Assembly (NCBI RefSeq): GCF_023734135.1
Contig: NZ_AP025730.1
Span: forward strand, 2,356,001-2,420,000
DNA: 64,000 nucleotides
Direction of reading: 5' to 3'
Source: Sphaerotilus microaerophilus
GTDB lineage: Bacteria; Pseudomonadota; Gammaproteobacteria; Burkholderiales; Burkholderiaceae_C
Part shown: positions 19,501-28,919 of the stretch, piece after piece
Numbering within the stretch: the first letter of the stretch is position 1
How the letters are laid out: each line of letters opens with the position of its first letter
Notes under the pieces: generated by a model
Database searches by the model: none
Told to the model about the DNA's origin: nothing
Seen by the model: only the letters and a program-made list of their open reading frames with translations
Position numbers and translations under genes: made by a program

Positions 19501-22500
19501 GCTGGAACGTGCCAGTGCCTGTGCTGCTGTTGGCTGACGCAACGAAGTAGAGCGCGCCCGTGATCGGTGTGCCTGCCTGAAGAGGTGTCGAGCCGTCGTT
19601 GATGGCGATGTCACGTGGGCTGTAGCTACCACCGCTGCCGGTGTTCGCCCCGTTGTCATAGAGGCGGTAGGCCAGGTCGAAGTTGATGTTGGCCCGGGCG
19701 TTGTTGGTGACGGATGTGGCGGCAAAGCTGGCCGCGTCGTTACCTGCCGCGTCCTGAACCGCGGCGGCATCATTGCCAGCCGTCAGGTCACTGTAGGCAA
19801 CGGTGACCGCCTGTCCTGTCCGGACCGCCGCTGCAAGGGTCAACTGCACGGTCGAGCCGGAGACCGACACGGCGGTCACGGTGTCCGTAGCGCCTGCCCG
19901 GGTCACCGTGAACCGATTGGTGGCCGCAGTCGTGGCGCTGAGTGCGCTGTCGTAGGTCAGGGTGATGGTGTCGCCAATCACGCTTGTCGCCGCACTCACG
20001 AATACGGGCGGTGTCGTGTCCGCCGGATTGCTGACCGTGATGCCGTTGCCGGTGGTGTCGGCCACCACGACGGCGGCATCCGCGCCAGCGGACCAATCCT
20101 CGGCGGCGGCCAGGTTGTAGGTGGTGCCGCCGTTCGAGGAGGTGCCCGCCTTGTTCAGCAGGGCGTCAACGCCGGCCTTGTCGGTCGCGCTGAGCGTCAC
20201 GGTGAAGGCCGTGCCGCTGGTGATCTCGACGTTGGCCGTGTCGGTGAGCGTGTAGGTGGCACCACCCTGACCGGTGATCGTCAGTTTGTTGGCGACGATG
20301 TCGTTCGTGCTGCCGGCAACCGACAGGAAGCCGGTGCCGGTGACTGCCAGCACGCCCGTGCCGCCGTTGTAGGTGGCGCTGGTGATCGTGGGCACGGCGA
20401 CGTTGCTGGTCGTGATGCCGTTGCCGGTGAGGTCCGCGACGGTGACGGCGGGGTCGGCGCCTGCGGCCCAGTCCTCGGCCGCCGCGAGGTTGTAGGTGGT
20501 CGCGCCTGTGGAGGAGGTGCCGTTCTTGTTGACGATCTGGCCGATCGCGGCCTTGTCCGTGGCGCTCAGGGTCAGCGTGAACGAGGTGCCGCTGGTGATC
20601 TCGACGTTGGCCGTGTCGGTCAGCGTGTAGGTGCTGCCGCCCTCGCCGGTGAGGGTGAACTTGTTGGCGACGATGTCGTTGGCGGCGCCGCTTGCCGACA
20701 CGAAGCCCGTGCCGGTGACCACCAGCGCCCCGGTGGCGGCGTTGTAGGTGGCGCTGGTGATGGTCGGCGCGGGCACGTTCGACACGGTGACGCCGTTGGT
20801 CGAGTCGGATGTGTCGGTGTTGCCGATGACGCTGTTCCAGTCATCGGCCGCGGCCAGGTTGAAGGTGGTACCGCCCGTGGACGAGGTGCCGTTGCGGTTC
20901 AGGAGCCGCTCGATCTGCGCCTGGTCGGTGCCGTTGAGCGTGACCGAGAAGCCGGTGGCGCTGGTGACCTCGATGTCACTGCTGGTCAGCGTGTAGGTGG
21001 CGCCGCCTTCGCCGGTGAGGGTCAGTTTCGACACCGTGATGTCGTTGTTCGCGCCCACGCTGCCGACCAGGTCGCTGCCGGAGACCGTCAGGACGTTGGT
21101 GGCGCTGTCGTACGTGGCGCTGGTGATCGTGGGCGCTGTGACATTGCTGACTGTCACGCCGTTGCCCGTGGTGTCCGCACTGGCGGAGGCGGTGCTGTCC
21201 CAACTGGCCGCGCCGGCGATGTTGAAGGTGGTGCCCCCCACCGAGCTGGTGCCGTTCTTGTTCAGCAGGCCGTTGATGGCCAGCTTGTCGGCCGCGTTGA
21301 GCGTGACCGAAAAGCTGGTGGCGCTGGCCGCGGTGACGCTGCCGCTGGTGAGCGTGTAGGTGCTGCCACCCTGGCCGGTGAGGGTGAGCTTGCTCGGGTC
21401 GATGCTGTCACCGGTTGTCATGTCGGCGCCGGTGACGCTCAGGACGCCGGTGCTGGCGTTGTAGGTGGCGCTGGTGAGCGTGGGGGACGGAACAACGGCT
21501 GGCGAGATGGTGATGTCGTCGATGGCGGCTGTCGCCCATCCGCTGAACGACAGGCGGATCTCGTCCACGTTGTCGAAGGCCGATCCGAGCGTCAGCAGGC
21601 CAGCACCGCCACTTCCTTCCACCGTATAGGTGATGGAGTCCGCGCTGTCCGAAGCGTTCAGGTTGACCACTTCGCCGCCGGTGACCGCTGAGCCATCTCG
21701 ATAGCCAGTGACCGTGACGGTGGTCGATCCACCGTAGGCGGACTCCAGGCGGAACGAGTTGAGGTCGAAGTTCGTCGTATCCGTCGACTTGAACGCGAAG
21801 TCGGCCACTGGATCGCCGTCGTAGTTCCACACCAGGGCGAGGTCACCGCCGCCCCCGTCGGAGTTCAACTGAACGGGGAGGTCACCCTGACCGGCTACCT
21901 TGATGTGGTTCGAGGTGGACGAGGTGAAGGTCCAACTGCCAACAGCGACGCTGGTCGTGCCGGTCTGATCGACGGACCCGGCACTGTCGAAGTTCTCGTC
22001 CGTGACGGACAGGACCGTGCCGTAGCTCGCCATGGTGTCGGCAGACAGCGCGGAGGCGGTTGCCACCGCGCCTGCCCGGACTTCCAGGTTCCAGTCACCA
22101 CCCGCAGACGCCGCGCCGGTGGCATCGTCCGAGGCCGCGACATCCGCCTGGGTGGCCTGGGCCAGTTGGGCCACGAAGCCGATGCCAGTGCTGCCTTCAC
22201 CGATCCGGCAGCCATACAGCAGCAGGTCCCCATCCGCGCTCAGGCTGCTGCCGATCTGCGACAGCAGGGCGCTGTTCTGCCCCAGGTTGCCCTGGTTGAG
22301 GTGATTGGTGCCCAGGTCCAGCTGGCCGGCGCTGCCGTGGCTGAGCACGTGGATGGCGGCGATGTCGCTGCGGCCCTGTAGCAGTTCGGCCATCTGCGTC
22401 AGGCCGTCGCGGCTGGCGTCCAGCACGTAGACCTGCGCGCCCGGTGCCACGCCATCGACCAGCCGCTGGTAGTCCTGCACGTCGTCGAGCACGAAGACCA

Positions 22501-22753
22501 CCTGCGTGGTCGCGCTGGCCACCGCCTGGGGGGCAGCGGTCGTGGCGATGCCCACGTCCAGTGCGGAGGTGGCTTCGTGCGTCGCATGGTCGGTGTCGGT
22601 GGCGGCGTGGGCCGCTGCCGGCGCCTCTGCGGGTGTGGTGAGTTGCTGCACCGCGTCGGCCACAGCCGCCGCATCGAACATCAATCGGGCTTCCAGCGCG
22701 AGCGAGCGGGGGGCTTGGGCGAACAGGTGGCGGCGGCGGGTGGGTGCGTTCAT
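10562..22753 (-). CDS. Giant repetitive surface/secreted protein (LEPR-like, DUF4347, VCBS and cadherin-like repeats)
   Basis: Protein of 4063 residues (~400 kDa). There is no classical Sec signal; residues 17-29 ([13 protein letters not shown]) resemble the LEPR-XLL N-terminal motif of large bacterial surface proteins. Residues ~85-230 match DUF4347 (HVLSHG at 135-140, LLYGC at 178-182). About 255-420 looks like a beta-sandwich; ~423-911 holds four ~117-residue repeats; a SwmB-like domain (~912-1018) and mixed cadherin/VCBS-like domains follow to ~2033. Next come eight 109-residue VCBS repeats (2034-2905) and seven 104-residue cadherin-like repeats (2906-3633) plus a divergent eighth. The C-terminus has a Pro/Ala-rich linker and a He_PIG-like Ig domain ([18 protein letters not shown]). 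No RTX nonapeptides are seen. The genes around it encode TolC- and HlyD-type export parts, so it is presumably exported by them and serves in adhesion or biofilm. Confidence 0.9.
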   Translation of the reverse strand: MNAPTRRRHLFAQAPRSLALEARLMFDAAAVADAVQQLTTPAEAPAAAHAATDTDHATHEATSALDVGIATTAAPQAVASATTQVVFVLDDVQDYQRLVDGVAPGAQVYVLDASRDGLTQMAELLQGRSDIAAIHVLSHGSAGQLDLGTNHLNQGNLGQNSALLSQIGSSLSADGDLLLYGCRIGEGSTGIGFVAQLAQATQADVAASDDATGAASAGGDWNLEVRAGAVATASALSADTMASYGTVLSVTDENFDSAGSVDQTGTTSVAVGSWTFTSSTSNHIKVAGQGDLPVQLNSDGGGGDLALVWNYDGDPVADFAFKSTDTTNFDLNSFRLESAYGGSTTVTVTGYRDGSAVTGGEVVNLNASDSADSITYTVEGSGGAGLLTLGSAFDNVDEIRLSFSGWATAAIDDITISPAVVPSPTLTSATYNASTGVLSVTGADMTTGDSIDPSKLTLTGQGGSTYTLTSGSVTAASATSFSVTLNAADKLAINGLLNKNGTSSVGGTTFNIAGAASWDSTASASADTTGNGVTVSNVTAPTITSATYDSATNVLTVSGSDLVGSVGANNDITVSKLTLTGEGGATYTLTSSDIEVTSATGFSVTLNGTDQAQIERLLNRNGTSSTGGTTFNLAAADDWNSVIGNTDTSDSTNGVTVSNVPAPTITSATYNAATGALVVTGTGFVSASGAANDIVANKFTLTGEGGSTYTLTDTANVEITSGTSFTLTLSATDKAAIGQIVNKNGTSSTGATTYNLAAAEDWAAGADPAVTVADLTGNGITTSNVAVPTITSATYNGGTGVLAVTGTGFLSVAGSTNDIVANKLTITGQGGATYTLTDTANVEITSGTAFTVTLSATDKAGVDALLNKAGTSSNGGTTYNLAAAEDWSAGADAAVVVADTTGNGITVSNPADTTPPVFVSAATSVIGDTITLTYDSALSATTAATNRFTVTRAGATDTVTAVSVSGSTVQLTLAAAVRTGQAVTVAYSDLTAGNDAAAVQDAAGNDAASFAATSVTNNARANINFDLAYRLYDNGANTGSGGSYSPRDIAINDGSTPLQAGTPITGALYFVASANSSTGTGTFQLSAQGNAIEGTLYLPDGTPVVGVIDFQDKNAGGSGDSGSGDAEMFIFTGPSGANYALITDGNSVGSTANDAYSPVEVNINVSADKNSLLANLNSYLTEQIAAANVAPSIDLDSSGAGTGWSNSFTEGGSAVTVVDSDVLVSDADSASLASATVVLTNAKTGDQLSAGSLPSGITAVVNTGVAGQITVTLTGSASAADYQTALQAITFSNSSATPDTTTRSITVKVNDGSADSNLATTSITVTSVNSAPALSNLNGDSVTFTEGGSAVLLDASGNATLTDADSTDFNGGTLTASIVTNRVSGEDVLSLVNQGSGAGQFGLSGSNVTYGGTVIGTIAGGTGSSDLVVTFNANATPAAVQALVRDLTYANSNSTDPTTSNRTVRVTVSDGDGGTSSQADITVQVTPVNDAPTLAATGATPTFTEGGSAVDLFSGVSIGTVESGQTIPSLTLTVSNLSDGANERLSIDGSTINLTNGNAATTTTNGLSVSVAVSAGAASVTITKAGGISTATAQSVVDGLTYQNASEHPTTGNRTVTLTSVSDNGGTANGGVDTTALSVASTVTVGAVNDTPTITAPASVSIAEDVATAVTGISFSDVDAGSSSVTATFTVPTGSLSATSSGGVTVAGSGTGSMSLSGSISNINAFIAGSNLSFTTASNAASNVTLTVSIDDGGNTGADPGLSGTGSSEAATTTVTLAVSAVNDAPTNTVPAAQNTLMDTAVTFSSGNGNAISVADVDASGAAIQVTLTASHGTLNLSGTTGLSFITGDGSADATMTFQGSVADINAALAGLLFNPTSGYTGAAGLSITTNDLGNTGSGGALDDTDSVTINVTASNVAPSAADDSDSVTEGLTRAATGTTVLANDSDADVGNTLTVSGVIAGAGAPVSGSVGNSIAGTYGHLTLNSDGSWSYAADNAESLAAGTSVIDAFTYEVSDGHGGTDTATLTVTVNGANDAAAFGSGAGVDAGSVTEDLNVSGGLISTSGTLTVTDGDTGQATFTAGTFAGTRGNLTIDAAGAWTYSALNSQAAIQALGAGDHLTDTITVTSADGTPHTITITINGANDAAAFGSGTGVDSGSVTEDLNVSGGLISDSGTLTVTDGDTNQATITAGTLTGTYGSLTIDAAGAWTYSATNSQTAIQALGAGQSLTDTITVTSADGSSHTITITINGANDAAAFGSGTGVDAGSVTEDLNVSGGLISDSGTLTVTDGDTNQATITAGTLTGTYGSLTIDAAGAWTYSALNSQAAIQALGAGDHLTDTITVTSADGTLHTITITINGANDAAAFGSGAGVDSGSVTEDLNVSGGLISDSGTLTVTDGDTNQATITAGTLTGTYGSLTIDAAGAWTYSATNSQTAIQALGAGQSLTDTITVTSADGSSHTITITINGANDAAAFGSGTGVDAGSVTEDLNVSGGLISDSGTLTVTDGDTNQATITAGTLTGTYGSLTIDAAGAWTYSALNSQAAIQALGAGDHLTDTITVTSADGTPHTITITINGANDAAAFGSGTGVDSGSVTEDLNVSGGLISDSGTLTVTDGDTNQATITAGTLTGTYGSLTIDAAGAWTYSATNSQTAIQALGAGQSLTDTITVTSADGSSHTITITINGANDAAAFGSGTGVDAGSVTEDLNVSGGLISDSGTLTVTDGDTNQATITAGTLTGTYGSLTIDAAGAWTYSALNSQAAIQALGAGDHLTDTITVTSADGTPHTITITINGANDAAAFGSGTGVDSGSVTEDLNVSGGLISDSGTLTVTDGDTNQATITAGTLTGTYGSLTIDAAGAWTYSATNSQTAIQALGAGQSLTDTITVTSADGSSHTITITINGANDAPTAGNASNPDWSASAGKYVVSTPEDTPRSGSIDTGDVDGNALSFAASTAPAHGSVTLNAATGAWVYTPAANFHGSDSFVVTVSDANGGSTLVTVDVTVTPVNDAPTAGNASNPDWSAAAGKYVVSTPEDTPRSGSIDTGDVDGNALSFAASTAPTHGTVAIDATTGAWVYTPAANFHGSDSFVVAVSDGNGGSTLVTVEVTVTPVNDLPTAGNASNPDWSAAAGKYVVSTPEDTPRSGSIDTGDVDGNALSFAASTAPTHGTVAIDATTGAWVYTPAANFHGSDSFVVAVSDGNGGSTLVTVEVTVTPVNDLPTAGNASNPDWSAADGKYVVSTPEDTPRSGSIDTGDVDGNALSFATSTAPAHGSVTLNAATGAWVYTPAANFHGSDSFVVAVSDGNGGSTLVTVEVTVTPVNDLPTAGNASNPDWSAADGKYVVATPEDTPRSGSIDTGDVDGNALSFATSTAPAHGSVTLNAATGAWVYTPAANFHGSDSFVVTVSDANGGSTLVTVEVTVTPVNDLPTAGNASNPDWSASAGKYVVATPEDTPRSGSIDTGDVDGNALSFAASTAPAHGLVTLNAATGAWVYTPTANFHGSDSFVVTVSDGNGGSTLVTVEVTVTPVNDLPTAGNASNPDWSAADGKYVVSTPEDTPRSGSIDTGDVDGNALSFATSTAPAHGLVTLNAATGAWVYTPAANFHGSDSFVVAVSDGNGGSTLVTVEVTVTPVNDAPAFGALDPADTQFTTYQDSTWSGRLPGASDADGDTLTYGKAGEAAHGTVEIAADGSYRYTPAEGFHGSDSFLVRISDGAGGTATVRVDVEVLAAPTMDLPAASDLGRSDSDRVTSADVIDLAGSAPPNQTLRLYAPDGQLLATVRSDANGVWRASGLPIATLRGDLAGADVGAPGVYTFSLRPVRADGSNGAAVALAVTRELPPLPAADTPAPPPAPEAAPAPMPEPPAPPPAPRAAFDSALRSADTPPAPTPGVLQRGSTDGDIYTRASGFRVMVSPSNEPSLKPYRGVDDQVVPAGRTLIVQVPADAFVHTQINETIDLTATLANGQPLPSWLIFDGKSGKFIGQPPVGLLQDLAIKVTARDSQGRQATTMFRIKASDVSSTSRAPLSLQLMRREALALDKAGGPGRADAPAGWKAVSRAPVARG
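11855..14038 (-). repeat. Seven tandem 312-bp repeats encoding cadherin-like domains
   Basis: Seven units of exactly 312 bp (104 codons) in the giant gene. Each begins ND(A/L)[13 protein letters not shown] and contains [19 protein letters not shown], then [20 protein letters not shown] and ends VTVTPV. Units differ at only a few codons (for example SASAGK, SAAAGK or SAADGK), so the DNA is nearly identical. A diverged eighth domain ([11 protein letters not shown]) follows. The pattern indicates recent tandem duplication or gene-conversion homogenisation. Confidence 0.93.
14039..16654 (-). repeat. Eight tandem 327-bp VCBS repeats arranged as 654-bp pairs
   Basis: Eight units of 327 bp (109 codons), each beginning NDAAAFGSG and containing [23 protein letters not shown] and GAWTYSA. 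Two types alternate: one with [22 protein letters not shown] and a TPHTI or TLHTI ending, the other with [22 protein letters not shown] and SSHTI. The real duplication unit is therefore the 654-bp pair, present four times. The first unit (transcription order) is the most divergent, with ISTSG and [11 protein letters not shown]. Confidence 0.95.
20020..21490 (-). repeat. Four diverged ~117-residue repeats near the N-terminus of the giant protein
   Basis: Four units begin PT(L/I)TSATY and contain a V(T/S)G core, a KLTLTG.GG.TYTLT strand pair, SF(S/T)(V/L)TL, an LLN(K/R).GTSS segment and T(T/F)(Y/F)N(L/I)A. Spacing is about 353-363 bp. They have drifted much further apart than the two downstream arrays, so they are older duplications. 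I do not recognise the domain family with certainty. Confidence 0.8.
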
Positions 22754-22844
22754 GGCGGCGGGCCTTGTGGGGGCCGGTTCGTCGTTCGATGCGGGCCGAG
22801 GGGCGGCCCGGGCAGAGGCGGGGCGGGTGGCGCGCGGCGCCGGG

Positions 22845-23726
22845 TCAGGGCTGGACGTTCACCAGCACCTTGCCGCTCATGCCGGCAATCAGCTCGGCGT
22901 GGCGGCCATCGATGGCGGCCACGACCTTGATGGACTGGCTCACGGGGTCGACCCGCGCACCCAGGCGCAGCACCTTGGCGGGGTAGGTCTTGCCGGTCTC
23001 ATCCACGGCGATGCGCACCGCGCTGCCGGCCCGTACGCCATGCAGCCAGCGCGAGGGCATGATGAATTCGACCTCAAGCACGCTGTCGTCGATCAGCTCG
23101 ATGAGCGCCTGGCCCGGTTGCGCGAACTGCTGCTCACGCACCTTCAGCTCGGCGACCCGGCCCGAGAAGGGCGCGTTGATCTGGCACTTGCCGAGCTGGG
23201 CGTGCATCTGGGCCAGTTCGGCGCGGGTCTTGGCGACCTCGGCCTGGGCTTGCTCGGCTTCCTGTCGCCCGGTGGCGTTGAGCTCGACCAGGCGCTGCTG
23301 GACTTCGAGCTGCTTTTCGGCGGCGCCCAGGGTGGCCTGGGCGCGGGCCTGCTGGGCCTGCTGCAGGCTGCAGTCGAAGGCGACCAGCGGCTGGCCCGCT
23401 CGCACGACGGCCCCGTCGGTGACGGTCAGGCGCTGGATGCGCGCGCCGATTTCGGCGGCCAGGGTGGTGAATCGGCGCGGGGAAAGCTGGGCACGCAGCT
23501 CCGGTGCGGGCGCTGCGGCGCCTGCTGGCGCTGGCGTGGCCGGTGCGGAGCGCAGCACGGCCGGCGTGGCCTGGGGGGCCGGTGGGGCGGCCACCGGCTT
23601 GGGCGTTGGTGCCGGCGCCTGGGCGAAGGCGGTGCCATGGGCACCGAGGGCGCCGAGGCCGGCCAGCAGTGCAGCGGCGATCAGCGCGGCCGGCGCGATC
23701 GGTGTGATCGGAGCGGGGCGGCTCAT
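22845..23726 (-). CDS. Periplasmic adaptor (RND/MFP-type HlyD family) subunit
   Basis: Protein of 293 residues with an N-terminal signal or anchor segment ([15 protein letters not shown], ~15-35) and a Pro/Ala-rich linker to ~75. Then come a half-lipoyl motif ([17 protein letters not shown]), an alpha-hairpin coiled coil (~115-185), the second half-lipoyl motif ([19 protein letters not shown]) and a beta-barrel ending at residue 293. It would dock to the TolC-like protein encoded immediately upstream, whose stop lies 10 bp away; the giant-protein gene starts 91 bp downstream. It is shorter than typical RND adaptors and has no RND pump gene beside it. Confidence 0.88.
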   Translation of the reverse strand: MSRPAPITPIAPAALIAAALLAGLGALGAHGTAFAQAPAPTPKPVAAPPAPQATPAVLRSAPATPAPAGAAAPAPELRAQLSPRRFTTLAAEIGARIQRLTVTDGAVVRAGQPLVAFDCSLQQAQQARAQATLGAAEKQLEVQQRLVELNATGRQEAEQAQAEVAKTRAELAQMHAQLGKCQINAPFSGRVAELKVREQQFAQPGQALIELIDDSVLEVEFIMPSRWLHGVRAGSAVRIAVDETGKTYPAKVLRLGARVDPVSQSIKVVAAIDGRHAELIAGMSGKVLVNVQP

Positions 23727-23736
23727 GCGCGACTCC

Positions 23737-25218
23737 TCAGGACCCGAGCAGGCGGCTGGACACGTGGGAGCGCAGTTGCTCCAGCGTCTGGTCGTCGGTG
23801 CTGTCGGGCAGCGGATCGACGCCGAGGGTGGCCTGCAGCCGGCTCGTGGCGGCGTGGACCTGGGCCAGGGCCTGGTAGCGGCGCAGCAGGCTGATGATCA
23901 TGGTGGTCTGGGCGGCGACGCGTTCGAGCTTGGAGCCGGCCTGGGCCTGCTCGCGGCGCAGCATCTGCTGCATGATCTTTTCGTCGAGGACCCAGAGGGC
24001 GTTGGCGCGCTCCAGCTGTTTGCGCGACGAGGCGAGCTGCTCGCGGGCGACGTGCACCTGGGTCACGACGGCGACGTGGGCTGCGAGGCGGCGCTGGTCG
24101 GCCAGGGCGATGCCGGCCTCGGCGGCGCGCTGCTGGGCGGGCAGGGCCAGCAGGTTGAAGAAGTTGAAGGAGGTCTGCACGCCGGCCTCGGCCCAGTTCT
24201 TCTCGACCAGGTAGCGGTCGGTGTCGTAGCGGGCGCCGAAATTGATGCTGAGGCTGGGGAACTGGCGCACCAGCACTTTGCGGGCCTCGGTGGCGGCGAT
24301 GCGGCGCTGGTAGGCGTGCTCACGCAGGTCGGCGTTCTGGGCCAGGGCCTGCTCTTCCATGGCCTCGGCGGAGGTGGACAGCAGGTCCAGCGAGCCCAGG
24401 CTGGGGTCGCTGCTGTAGCTGAGTTGCTGGATGACCGGCGCGTTCATCAGCGCGGCCAGTTCGAAGCGGGCGGTGGCCAGCTCGCTCTCGATGGACTCGA
24501 GCAGGCGCATGTTCTCGGTCAGCTGGCGCTGGTAGCGCAGCGAATCGAGTGGCGAGCGCAGCTTCTCGTCCTCGGCCTTGCGGGCATCGACCATGGCCTC
24601 GTTGGCCAGGGCGATGGCCTGCTGGACTTCGCCGCGCAGGCGCTGGGCGGAGGCGGCGCGCCAGTAGGCGACGCGCACGTCCTGCACCAGCAGGTGGGTG
24701 GCCTTGCGGCGGCGCTCGGCAGCGGCCAGCACGCGGTCGCCCGCCTGCTGCTGGTTGTAGTAGGCCAGGCCGAAGTCGAGCAGGCTCCAGCTCATGTCCA
24801 GCGACACGAGGGTGTGCTCGCGTGACTGGGAGATCGAGGGGTTGGCCAGCGAGGGGGCACCGGTGACCGAGTCGGTGCTGCGGGAGACGCGGTCGCGGTC
24901 ACGCGCGTTGTAGCCGGCGGCCGCAACCAGCTTGGGCAGGGCGTCGTAGCCGGCGGCATCCCACTGCTGCAGGGCCAGCGCCTCTTCCATCTGGCGGGCC
25001 CGGCGGTCCAGGTTGAACTTCAGGGCGCGGGCGATGGCCTCGTCCAGGCTGAGCTCGGTGCCCAGTGGCGGGACGTCCTGCTGCACGCGGGTCCGGTCGC
25101 TGTGCACCCGCTGCTGGTGTTCTTCCTTGCTGATGTCCTTCAGCGGCAGTTGCGAGCAACCTGCGGCAATCGCTGCGGCGGCCAGGGCGAGGAGGGTGCG
25201 GGTGGTACGGTGCGCCAT
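23737..25218 (-). CDS. TolC family outer-membrane lipoprotein
   Basis: Protein of 493 residues from the ATG at 25218, which has a GGAG ribosome-binding site about 9 nt before it. The N-terminus is a lipoprotein signal with lipobox LAAAAIAAGCSQ. The mature part has the two-fold repeat of long amphipathic helices typical of outer-membrane efflux proteins (ELSLDEAIARALKFNLD near the start; SLSINFGARYDTDRYLVEKN in the second half). The frame stays open upstream to 25530 but that extension lacks signal character. It is the first gene of the operon tolC-adaptor-giant protein-HlyD-M50 and provides the presumed outer-membrane exit duct. Confidence 0.9.
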   Translation of the reverse strand: MAHRTTRTLLALAAAAIAAGCSQLPLKDISKEEHQQRVHSDRTRVQQDVPPLGTELSLDEAIARALKFNLDRRARQMEEALALQQWDAAGYDALPKLVAAAGYNARDRDRVSRSTDSVTGAPSLANPSISQSREHTLVSLDMSWSLLDFGLAYYNQQQAGDRVLAAAERRRKATHLLVQDVRVAYWRAASAQRLRGEVQQAIALANEAMVDARKAEDEKLRSPLDSLRYQRQLTENMRLLESIESELATARFELAALMNAPVIQQLSYSSDPSLGSLDLLSTSAEAMEEQALAQNADLREHAYQRRIAATEARKVLVRQFPSLSINFGARYDTDRYLVEKNWAEAGVQTSFNFFNLLALPAQQRAAEAGIALADQRRLAAHVAVVTQVHVAREQLASSRKQLERANALWVLDEKIMQQMLRREQAQAGSKLERVAAQTTMIISLLRRYQALAQVHAATSRLQATLGVDPLPDSTDDQTLEQLRSHVSSRLLGS

Positions 25219-25654
25219 GTGTGTTCTCCAACGGCATTCGATTGCCGGAGCCTCCGTGGTCCGCCGGGCCGCCTGCGGCGGCCGCCCTGCGCAGGGGCTC
25301 ACCTGCGTGGTGCGGTCTTGAAACGAAAAAATGAAACCTGTGCATGCGCCCCTGCACCGTGTCGGCAGTGGGGCTCTGTCTGTGGTGATGCTATGGAGTG
25401 CCGGTTTGGCCGATCCTTCGATCAAGGGGGTGGATGCGGCGCACACTTGACACGGCACCGAACTGTGCGGCGCAGATATCGGCGGCTTCGGGGTGTCCTG
25501 AAGGGCAGGGGATTCACCTAGCGGCGACAATAGGTGCCTGGGTGCGCGGGTTTCCAGTCCTCCGCGCCTGTCTGCTTCCGCTTATTGCTGCTGCCTGGCG
25601 ACCGAGTCGGTTCGGTTGGCTGGGCGCGCGTTCTCACCCGGTACCATCTGCTCC
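25219..25654. other. Divergent intergenic region between the tolC-type operon and ettA
   Basis: This 436-bp stretch must hold the promoters of the minus-strand export operon and of ettA. It contains a short AT-richer patch near 25318-25336. I see no convincing small gene, RNA or operator in it. Confidence 0.5.
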
Positions 25655-27319
25655 ATGGCTCAATACGTCTTCACCATGAACCGCGTCGGCAAGATCGTGC
25701 CGCCGAAGCGGCAGATCCTGAAGGACATCTCGCTGTCCTTCTTCCCCGGCGCCAAGATCGGCGTGCTCGGCCTGAACGGCTCGGGCAAGTCCACGCTGCT
25801 CAAGATCATGGCTGGCCTGGACAAGGACATCGAGGGCGAGGCCTACCCGATGCCGGGCCTGAAAATCGGTTACCTCCCGCAGGAGCCGCAGCTCCAGCCC
25901 GAGCAGACTGTGCGTGAGGCGGTGGAGCAGGGCATCGGCGGCGTGCTGGCCGCCAAGAAACGGCTGGATGAGGTCTATGCCGCCTACGCCGAAGAAGATG
26001 CCGACTTCGACGCACTGGCCGCCGAGCAGGCCGAGCTGGAGGCGATCATCGCCGCGGCGGGTTCCGAGAACACCGACCTGCAGCTGGAGCTGGCCGCCGA
26101 TGCGCTGCGCCTGCCGCCCTGGGATGCGGTGATCGGGGTGCTCTCCGGCGGTGAAAAGCGCCGTGTCGCGCTGTGCCGCCTGCTGCTGAGCAAGCCGGAC
26201 ATGCTGCTGCTCGATGAGCCGACCAACCACTTGGACGCCGAGTCGGTGGAGTGGTTGGAGCAGTTCCTGCAGCGCTTTGGTGGCACCGTGGTGGCGATCA
26301 CCCACGATCGCTACTTCCTGGACAACGCCGCCGAGTGGATCCTGGAACTCGACCGCGGCTTCGGCCATCCCTACAAGGGCAACTACTCCGACTGGCTGGA
26401 CCAGAAGGAGCGCCGCCTGGAGGTCGAGCAGAAGAAGGAAGATGCGCGCATCAAGGCGATGAAGGAGGAGCTCAAGTGGGTGCGCTCCAACGCCAAGGGC
26501 CGCCAGGCCAAGAGCAAGGCGCGCCTGGCCCGCTTCGAAGAGTTGAGCGACGTCGACTACCAGCGCCGCAACGAGACCAACGAGATCTTCATCCCGGTGG
26601 CCGAGCGCCTGGGCAACGAGGTGATCGAGTTCAAGGGCGTCTCCAAGAGCTTCGGCGACCGCGTGCTGATCGACAACCTGAGCTTCAAGGTGCCCCCGGG
26701 TGCGATCGTCGGCATCATTGGGCCGAACGGCGCGGGCAAGTCCACGCTGTTCCGCATGATCCAGGGCGCCGAGCAGCCCGATGCGGGCGAGGTGGTGATC
26801 GGCAAGACGGCCAAGCCGACCTTCGTCGACCAGAGCCGCGACTCGCTGGCGGGTGACAAGACGGTGTGGGAAGACGTCTCGGGCGGGCTGGACAACATCG
26901 TCGTAGGCCCCTTCGTGATGCCCTCGCGCGCCTACCTGGGCCGCTTCAACTTCAAGGGCAACGACCAGCAGAAGCTGGTGGGCAACCTCTCCGGGGGTGA
27001 GCGCGGCCGCCTGCACCTGGCCAAGACGCTGGCCCTGGGCGGCAACGTGCTGATGCTTGACGAGCCGTCCAACGATCTGGACGTCGAAACCCTGCGCGCG
27101 CTGGAAGAGGCGCTGCTGGAGTTCGCCGGCTCGGCGATGGTCATCAGCCACGACCGCTGGTTCCTGGACCGCATCTGCACGCACATCCTGGCCTGCGAGG
27201 GTGACTCGCAATGGTTCTTCTACAACGGCAACTTCCACGAGTACGAGGAAGACAAGAAGAAACGCCTGGGCGAGGAAGGTGCGCGCCCGAAGCGCGTGCG
27301 CTACAAAGCCTTGAAGTGA
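25655..27319 (+). CDS. ettA: Energy-dependent translational throttle protein EttA (ABC-F ATPase)
   Basis: ABC-F protein of 554 residues, the usual EttA length. It binds the ribosomal E site and gates entry into elongation according to the ATP/ADP ratio. Both ATPase halves are complete: Walker A GLNGSGKSTLL and GPNGAGKSTLF, signatures LSGGEKRRVAL and LSGGERGRLHL, and Walker B LDEPTNHLD and LDEPSNDLD. The linker between the halves is rich in Lys/Arg/Glu, and there are no membrane segments. The start MAQYVFTMNRVGK matches EttA proteins; an upstream in-frame start at 25616 would add 13 residues and was not used. It is transcribed alone, divergently from the export operon. Confidence 0.96.
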   Translation: MAQYVFTMNRVGKIVPPKRQILKDISLSFFPGAKIGVLGLNGSGKSTLLKIMAGLDKDIEGEAYPMPGLKIGYLPQEPQLQPEQTVREAVEQGIGGVLAAKKRLDEVYAAYAEEDADFDALAAEQAELEAIIAAAGSENTDLQLELAADALRLPPWDAVIGVLSGGEKRRVALCRLLLSKPDMLLLDEPTNHLDAESVEWLEQFLQRFGGTVVAITHDRYFLDNAAEWILELDRGFGHPYKGNYSDWLDQKERRLEVEQKKEDARIKAMKEELKWVRSNAKGRQAKSKARLARFEELSDVDYQRRNETNEIFIPVAERLGNEVIEFKGVSKSFGDRVLIDNLSFKVPPGAIVGIIGPNGAGKSTLFRMIQGAEQPDAGEVVIGKTAKPTFVDQSRDSLAGDKTVWEDVSGGLDNIVVGPFVMPSRAYLGRFNFKGNDQQKLVGNLSGGERGRLHLAKTLALGGNVLMLDEPSNDLDVETLRALEEALLEFAGSAMVISHDRWFLDRICTHILACEGDSQWFFYNGNFHEYEEDKKKRLGEEGARPKRVRYKALK

Positions 27320-27369
27320 TCCGCCCCCGTTGCGGCTGCGCCGCGGCCCGGATCGCCGAATTCGGTTAA

Positions 27370-27741
<372 letters not shown>

Positions 27742-27809
27742 TGGTCTGATCCGGAGGGCAATCCGCGCCGCAGCCCCCTTGAGGGTGCACGCGGCGTAGC
27801 GTCCTGAGT

Positions 27810-27837
27810 CAAGGGCCGGCGGCAACGCTGGCCCTTG
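27810..27837. terminator. Hairpin between convergent PII and LOG genes
   Basis: A 12-bp stem (CAAGGGCCGGCG pairing with CGCTGGCCCTTG, one G-T pair) is closed by a GCAA tetraloop. It lies between two convergent genes and could act as a bidirectional terminator. Neither side has a proper T-run, so intrinsic termination is uncertain. Confidence 0.5.
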
Positions 27838-27895
27838 TCACGTCCCGGCGTGGGTCGCCCCGCATTGCCTGGGGGCTCGGCTGGGGCGGCGTCCA

Positions 27896-28480
27896 TCAGA
27901 TGCGGCTGAAGTCCCCCGGGGCTGGCGACTGCAGATCCCCCAGGGCCTTGAACAGCGCGTCGACGCTGCGATGCACCTGCAGGCCGCGGGCCTGTTCGGT
28001 ACTCACGAAGCCCTGCGCCTCGGTGTGCTTCATGAAGGTGAGCAGCGGCTCGTAGTAGCCCTCCACATCGAGCAGCGCCACTGGCTTGCGGTGGTAGCCG
28101 AGGTGCTGCCAGGACCAGACCTCATACAGCTCCTCGAAAGTGCCGATGCCACCCGGCAGCGCCACGAAGGCATCGGCCGCCTCGGCCATGGCCTGCTTGC
28201 GCTGGTGCATCGTCTCGACCACCTGGAGTTCGGTCAGACCGGTGTGGCTCACCTCGCGGCGTACCAGCGAGTCCGGGATGACGCCGAGCACCGGGGCGCC
28301 CGCGGCCAGGGCGGCATCCGCCACCTCCCCCATCAGGCCAACGCAGCCACCGCCGTAGACGAGGCTCCAGCCCACTTCGCCGATGCGCCGGCCCAGCTCG
28401 CGCGCGGCCTGCGTATACGCGGGGTGCTGGCCGTGGCGTGAACCACAGTAGACGCACAGGGCGGGTCGTTGGGCGAACAT
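27896..28480 (-). CDS. LOG family protein (putative cytokinin-riboside-monophosphate phosphoribohydrolase type)
   Basis: Cytosolic protein of 194 residues with the Rossmann-like LOG/TIGR00730 fold. The nucleotide-binding signature PGGIGTFEE is at 109-117, and YGGGCVGLMG at 42-51. Family members hydrolyse the N-glycosidic bond of nucleoside 5'-monophosphates such as cytokinin ribotides or AMP; the natural substrate in this organism is not evident. dgkA starts just upstream on the same strand, ending 3 bp before this gene begins, so the two are probably co-transcribed. Confidence 0.93.
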   Translation of the reverse strand: MFAQRPALCVYCGSRHGQHPAYTQAARELGRRIGEVGWSLVYGGGCVGLMGEVADAALAAGAPVLGVIPDSLVRREVSHTGLTELQVVETMHQRKQAMAEAADAFVALPGGIGTFEELYEVWSWQHLGYHRKPVALLDVEGYYEPLLTFMKHTEAQGFVSTEQARGLQVHRSVDALFKALGDLQSPAPGDFSRI

Positions 28481-28483
28481 GAA

Positions 28484-28867
28484 TCAGGCTCCTTGCAGCC
28501 GGTTCCAGAGCAGGGGCAGCCAGACCAGGGCACAGAGTGCCAGGGCCAGCGCGACCGCCGCACTACCGTAGTCCTTGGCGCGCTTGGCCAGTTCGTGCAG
28601 GTCGAAGGAGATGCGGTCGACCGTGGCTTCAATGGCCGAGTTGAGCAGCTCGACGATCATCAGCAGCAGCACGCTGCCGACCAGCAGGATGATCTCGATC
28701 GGGCTGCGCCCGACCCAGAAGGCCAGCGGCAGCAGGATTGCAGCGAGCCAGACCTCCTGGCGGAAGGCGCTCTCGGTGCGGTAGGCGGTTCGCAGTCCCT
28801 GGGCGGAATAGCCGGCGGCGTGCAGGATGCGATCCAGGCCGGTTCGGCCTTTGTGGGGATTGGTCAT
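28484..28867 (-). CDS. dgkA: Diacylglycerol kinase
   Basis: Small integral-membrane kinase of 127 residues that recycles diacylglycerol to phosphatidic acid. It shows the family pattern: an amphipathic N-terminus, three membrane helices and the catalytic/metal motif VELLNSAIEATVDRI, followed by KRAKDYGSAAV. The ATG at 28867 gives the normal family length; an upstream start at 28909 would add 14 residues. It sits between the RDD-family gene and the LOG-family gene on the same strand. Confidence 0.94.
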   Translation of the reverse strand: MTNPHKGRTGLDRILHAAGYSAQGLRTAYRTESAFRQEVWLAAILLPLAFWVGRSPIEIILLVGSVLLLMIVELLNSAIEATVDRISFDLHELAKRAKDYGSAAVALALALCALVWLPLLWNRLQGA

Positions 28868-28919
28868 CACCGGCAAGATTGTGCCAGCCACAGGCGTCGC
28901 GGCCTTCACCGCTTGGCCT

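Noticed and set aside
10562..22753. Classical RTX toxin or LapA adhesin annotation
   Set aside because: No GGxGxDxL nonapeptides and no ABC transporter gene in the operon.
23737..25530. Longer TolC-like frame starting at 25530
   Set aside because: The upstream 104 codons lack signal features, whereas the ATG at 25218 starts a lipoprotein signal and has a ribosome-binding site.
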